Shown: one piece after another, positions 4,220-6,232 of the stretch
How positions within the stretch are numbered: position 1 is the stretch's first letter
Layout: each line of letters starts with the position of its first letter
Source: JACRPZ01 sp040758255
Lineage (GTDB): Bacteria; Nitrospirota; Thermodesulfovibrionia; UBA6902
DNA: 6,232 nt
Direction of reading: 5' to 3'
Assembly (NCBI GenBank): GCA_040758255.1
Contig: JBFLVX010000130.1
Coordinates: 1 to 6,232, forward strand
Position numbers and translations under genes: made by a program
The notes under the pieces: model-generated
Seen by the model: only the letters and a program-made list of their open reading frames with translations
Told to the model about the DNA's origin: nothing
Database searches by the model: none

Positions 4220-6232
4220 TTACTTAGCAAGCCTTCTTAAAAGCTGTTCGAGTTTCTTGATCTCCTCCCCGTAGCCTGCCCAGTTCCCCTGCCTCTGCAG
4301 TTCAATTGCCCTTTCAAATACGCTCACCGCCTCCTTTGCAAGCTCTGAGATTGTCGACTTTGAATCTTCAACAATCCTGTCAGCTTTTCCGACAACTGCC
4401 TTCGCGCCGAACAGCCGCCGGAGTGCAAGATCAAGATTTTCCTCCATGACCACATCGTTTTCATAGGCAACAATAACCCGCCTCAGTTCAGGCAGTCCCA
4501 CCTTGTCGGATGCCGCGAGATAAAGAGGTTGCACGTATAAAAGGGACCGCTCAACAGGGATTACAAGCAGACTCCCTCTTATGACCTCCGAGCCTCGTTG
4601 ATCCCAAAGAGTAAGCTGCTGTGATATGTAGGAATCCTGGTTTATCCTTGCATCCACCTGTTTTGGTCCGAAGATGAGCCTGTCCCTTGGAAAAGTATAG
4701 ATGAGAAGTTTCCCGTAATTCGGCTCGTCACACCTTGCGGCAAGCCATGCAGCAAGGTTATCTCTCTTTGCGGGAGTATAGGGCAAAAGCAGGATATATT
4801 CCTCTTTCTTTTCGCCGGGAAGCTTCATTATGGTGTAATACGGCTCCATAAATATTTCCCCGAAGGCAGGAACCTCCCACAGGTTCTCCTTATTGTAAAA
4901 AACCTTTGGATCTGTCATATGATACGCAGCGAACATGGATGCCTGTATCTGAAGAAGCCTGTGCGGATATCGCATATGCTGCCTCAATTCATCAGGCATC
5001 TCTTTAAGAGACTTGAATATATCCGGGAATATCTTTGAATAAACCTTTATAAGAATATCAGAGGGGTCGCTCACATAAAAATCCATCGAACCATTATAGG
5101 CGTCGATAACAACCTTTACAGAGTTTCTTATATAGTTAATGCGTCTTTCTATTGGCTTAGAATATGGCATACTGCTTGAGACAGTATAGGCATCTGCAAT
5201 CCAGACAAGTCTTCCGTCCTTTGTTACAATGAGATAGGGGTCCTGGTCAAAAAGGAGAAAGGGCGCTACTGCCCTGACTCGATCCAGTATATTTCTGTAA
5301 TACAGGATTTTGCTCTCTGCGGAGATATCAGAGGAAAGCAATATCTTTTCTGTCTTAAACTTCACCGAAAATAAAACCCTTTTAAACAGAGAGTCCAGCC
5401 TTACACCACCGCTGCCCCCATATGTTGTATACACATTGCCTTCTGATGTCGGATAACTGAATTCAGGAATCTTTGTTTTCACTATGACATAATTGTTGGA
5501 AAGCTCACCGTAGTAAATCTCCGGTCTTGTAACCTTGAGGTCAACCTGGCTGACAGGCGGGATATCCTTTATCATGAATTCAGGAAGCCCTTCCTTGCTT
5601 ATCCTGCTGACAGGGCCCAATGTTATACCGTTTCCATGCGTGAATATCAGCCTTTCGTTTATCCAGGTCTTGCTCGGGAGGTCATTATATGAAAGCTCCC
5701 GCGGAGCGAGCATAACCTGCATATATTCGCCGTTTATGCTATACCTGTCGTTATCAACATCCGCAAATTTATAGTATGTCCTTATCTGCTGGAGCTGGCT
5801 GTATGTCCTGAGAAGCGGGCTATGGTCCCATAATCTTATATTCTTTATAGTGGCATCATTTTTTTCTATCTCCTTACCCGAAAGATTATAGTCCACATCA
5901 AATGGCCTTACCTCTATCGTTTCAAGGTTATAGCCCATTCTTGTAAATTTTATGTTTTGTTCTATAAATGGGGACTCAAGGGCAAGCTCATTCGGAGCGA
6001 CCTTGAATTTCTGAAGAACATATGGATATGCCACAATCCCGATAATATACACTGCTAAAACCAGGACAGGCGGGAGAAATGTCAGTCTCCGTGAGCCTCT
6101 TAAAACCCCGGCCGTAAAGATAATCCCTGCTAACGGCGTGAGGAATATGAGTATCCTGTAAAAGAATAGTTTTGCATGGATATCCCTATACCCTGCGCCG
6201 AAGACAGCGCCATGTTCTGAGAAGAGAAGCCC
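4220..6232 (-). CDS. UPF0182 family membrane protein, C-terminal 670 residues (5' end outside window)
   Basis: The frame is open from the stop codon at 4220-4222 to the right edge, so 670 residues are visible and the start is beyond the window. The GTG at 6052 is an internal Val codon, because family sequence continues upstream of it. The first visible residues carry the GAVFGAGYRDIHA motif (8-20). Two hydrophobic helices follow (about 23-44 and 51-72), the last of the N-terminal membrane bundle. Next come the family's Q-K-F-K-V-A-P-N-E-L segment and a large, mostly polar domain expected outside the cytoplasm. The C-terminus is a charged helical tail (about 630-670) with GNWAGYGEEIKKLEQLL. 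UPF0182 (PF03699) proteins are usually about 900-1000 residues and widespread in bacteria and some archaea; their function is not established. The gene converges with the lipoprotein gene. No terminator is evident just past the stop. Confidence 0.92.
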   Translation of the reverse strand, partial: GLLFSEHGAVFGAGYRDIHAKLFFYRILIFLTPLAGIIFTAGVLRGSRRLTFLPPVLVLAVYIIGIVAYPYVLQKFKVAPNELALESPFIEQNIKFTRMGYNLETIEVRPFDVDYNLSGKEIEKNDATIKNIRLWDHSPLLRTYSQLQQIRTYYKFADVDNDRYSINGEYMQVMLAPRELSYNDLPSKTWINERLIFTHGNGITLGPVSRISKEGLPEFMIKDIPPVSQVDLKVTRPEIYYGELSNNYVIVKTKIPEFSYPTSEGNVYTTYGGSGGVRLDSLFKRVLFSVKFKTEKILLSSDISAESKILYYRNILDRVRAVAPFLLFDQDPYLIVTKDGRLVWIADAYTVSSSMPYSKPIERRINYIRNSVKVVIDAYNGSMDFYVSDPSDILIKVYSKIFPDIFKSLKEMPDELRQHMRYPHRLLQIQASMFAAYHMTDPKVFYNKENLWEVPAFGEIFMEPYYTIMKLPGEKKEEYILLLPYTPAKRDNLAAWLAARCDEPNYGKLLIYTFPRDRLIFGPKQVDARINQDSYISQQLTLWDQRGSEVIRGSLLVIPVERSLLYVQPLYLAASDKVGLPELRRVIVAYENDVVMEENLDLALRRLFGAKAVVGKADRIVEDSKSTISELAKEAVSVFERAIELQRQGNWAGYGEEIKKLEQLLRRLAK

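Noticed and set aside
1..6232. CRISPR array, phage module, toxin-antitoxin pair or biosynthetic cluster
   Set aside because: No regularly spaced direct repeats, phage structural genes, paired small genes or clustered enzymes are visible on either strand.

Overview
This looks like a mid-GC bacterial chromosome from an anaerobic or microaerobic Gram-negative lineage. Nitrospirota or a Desulfobacterota-like relative is my best guess; this is inference, not proof. The grounds are a DUF3467 protein, a multidomain Old-Yellow-Enzyme-type flavin/iron-sulfur reductase, a UPF0182 membrane protein, a lipoprotein with a clear lipobox, and many dispersed TGTCATTC...AATGACA-type repeats and short palindromes between genes.

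Layout. Bases 1-175 hold two repeat copies (a truncated one at the left edge and a complete 65-bp three-hairpin element). Bases 237-524 (+) encode a 95-aa DUF3467 protein. Bases 525-721 are a hairpin-rich gap between convergent genes, with an 18-bp perfect palindrome and two related GATARGAATC hairpins. Bases 722-2638 (-) encode a 638-aa OYE-family oxidoreductase with its own extended -10 promoter and Shine-Dalgarno (SD) sequence. A tRNA-Leu(UAG) with its own promoter follows at 2804-2886 (+), divergent from the reductase. From 2887 to 4219 the sequence is visibly more AT-rich. It holds one lipoprotein gene (3348-3806, +), a few very short SD-led reading frames, and a long hairpin at 3869-3919 that pairs perfectly only as minus-strand RNA. 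From 4220 to the right edge (-) lie the C-terminal 670 residues of a UPF0182 membrane protein. Its frame stays open through the edge, so the true start is outside the window.

How the genes relate. No operon is visible: neighbours are convergent or divergent and separated by repeats or AT-rich gaps. I see no multi-gene system such as a defence island, biosynthetic cluster or CRISPR.

The most notable protein-level observation is in the reductase. Three of the four [4Fe-4S] cysteines of the 2,4-dienoyl-CoA reductase family are present at exact family spacing, but the second is Asp. The usual active-site Tyr and His also appear to be replaced. The most notable non-coding observations are the minus-strand hairpin and the covarying repeat hairpins beside the DUF3467 gene.
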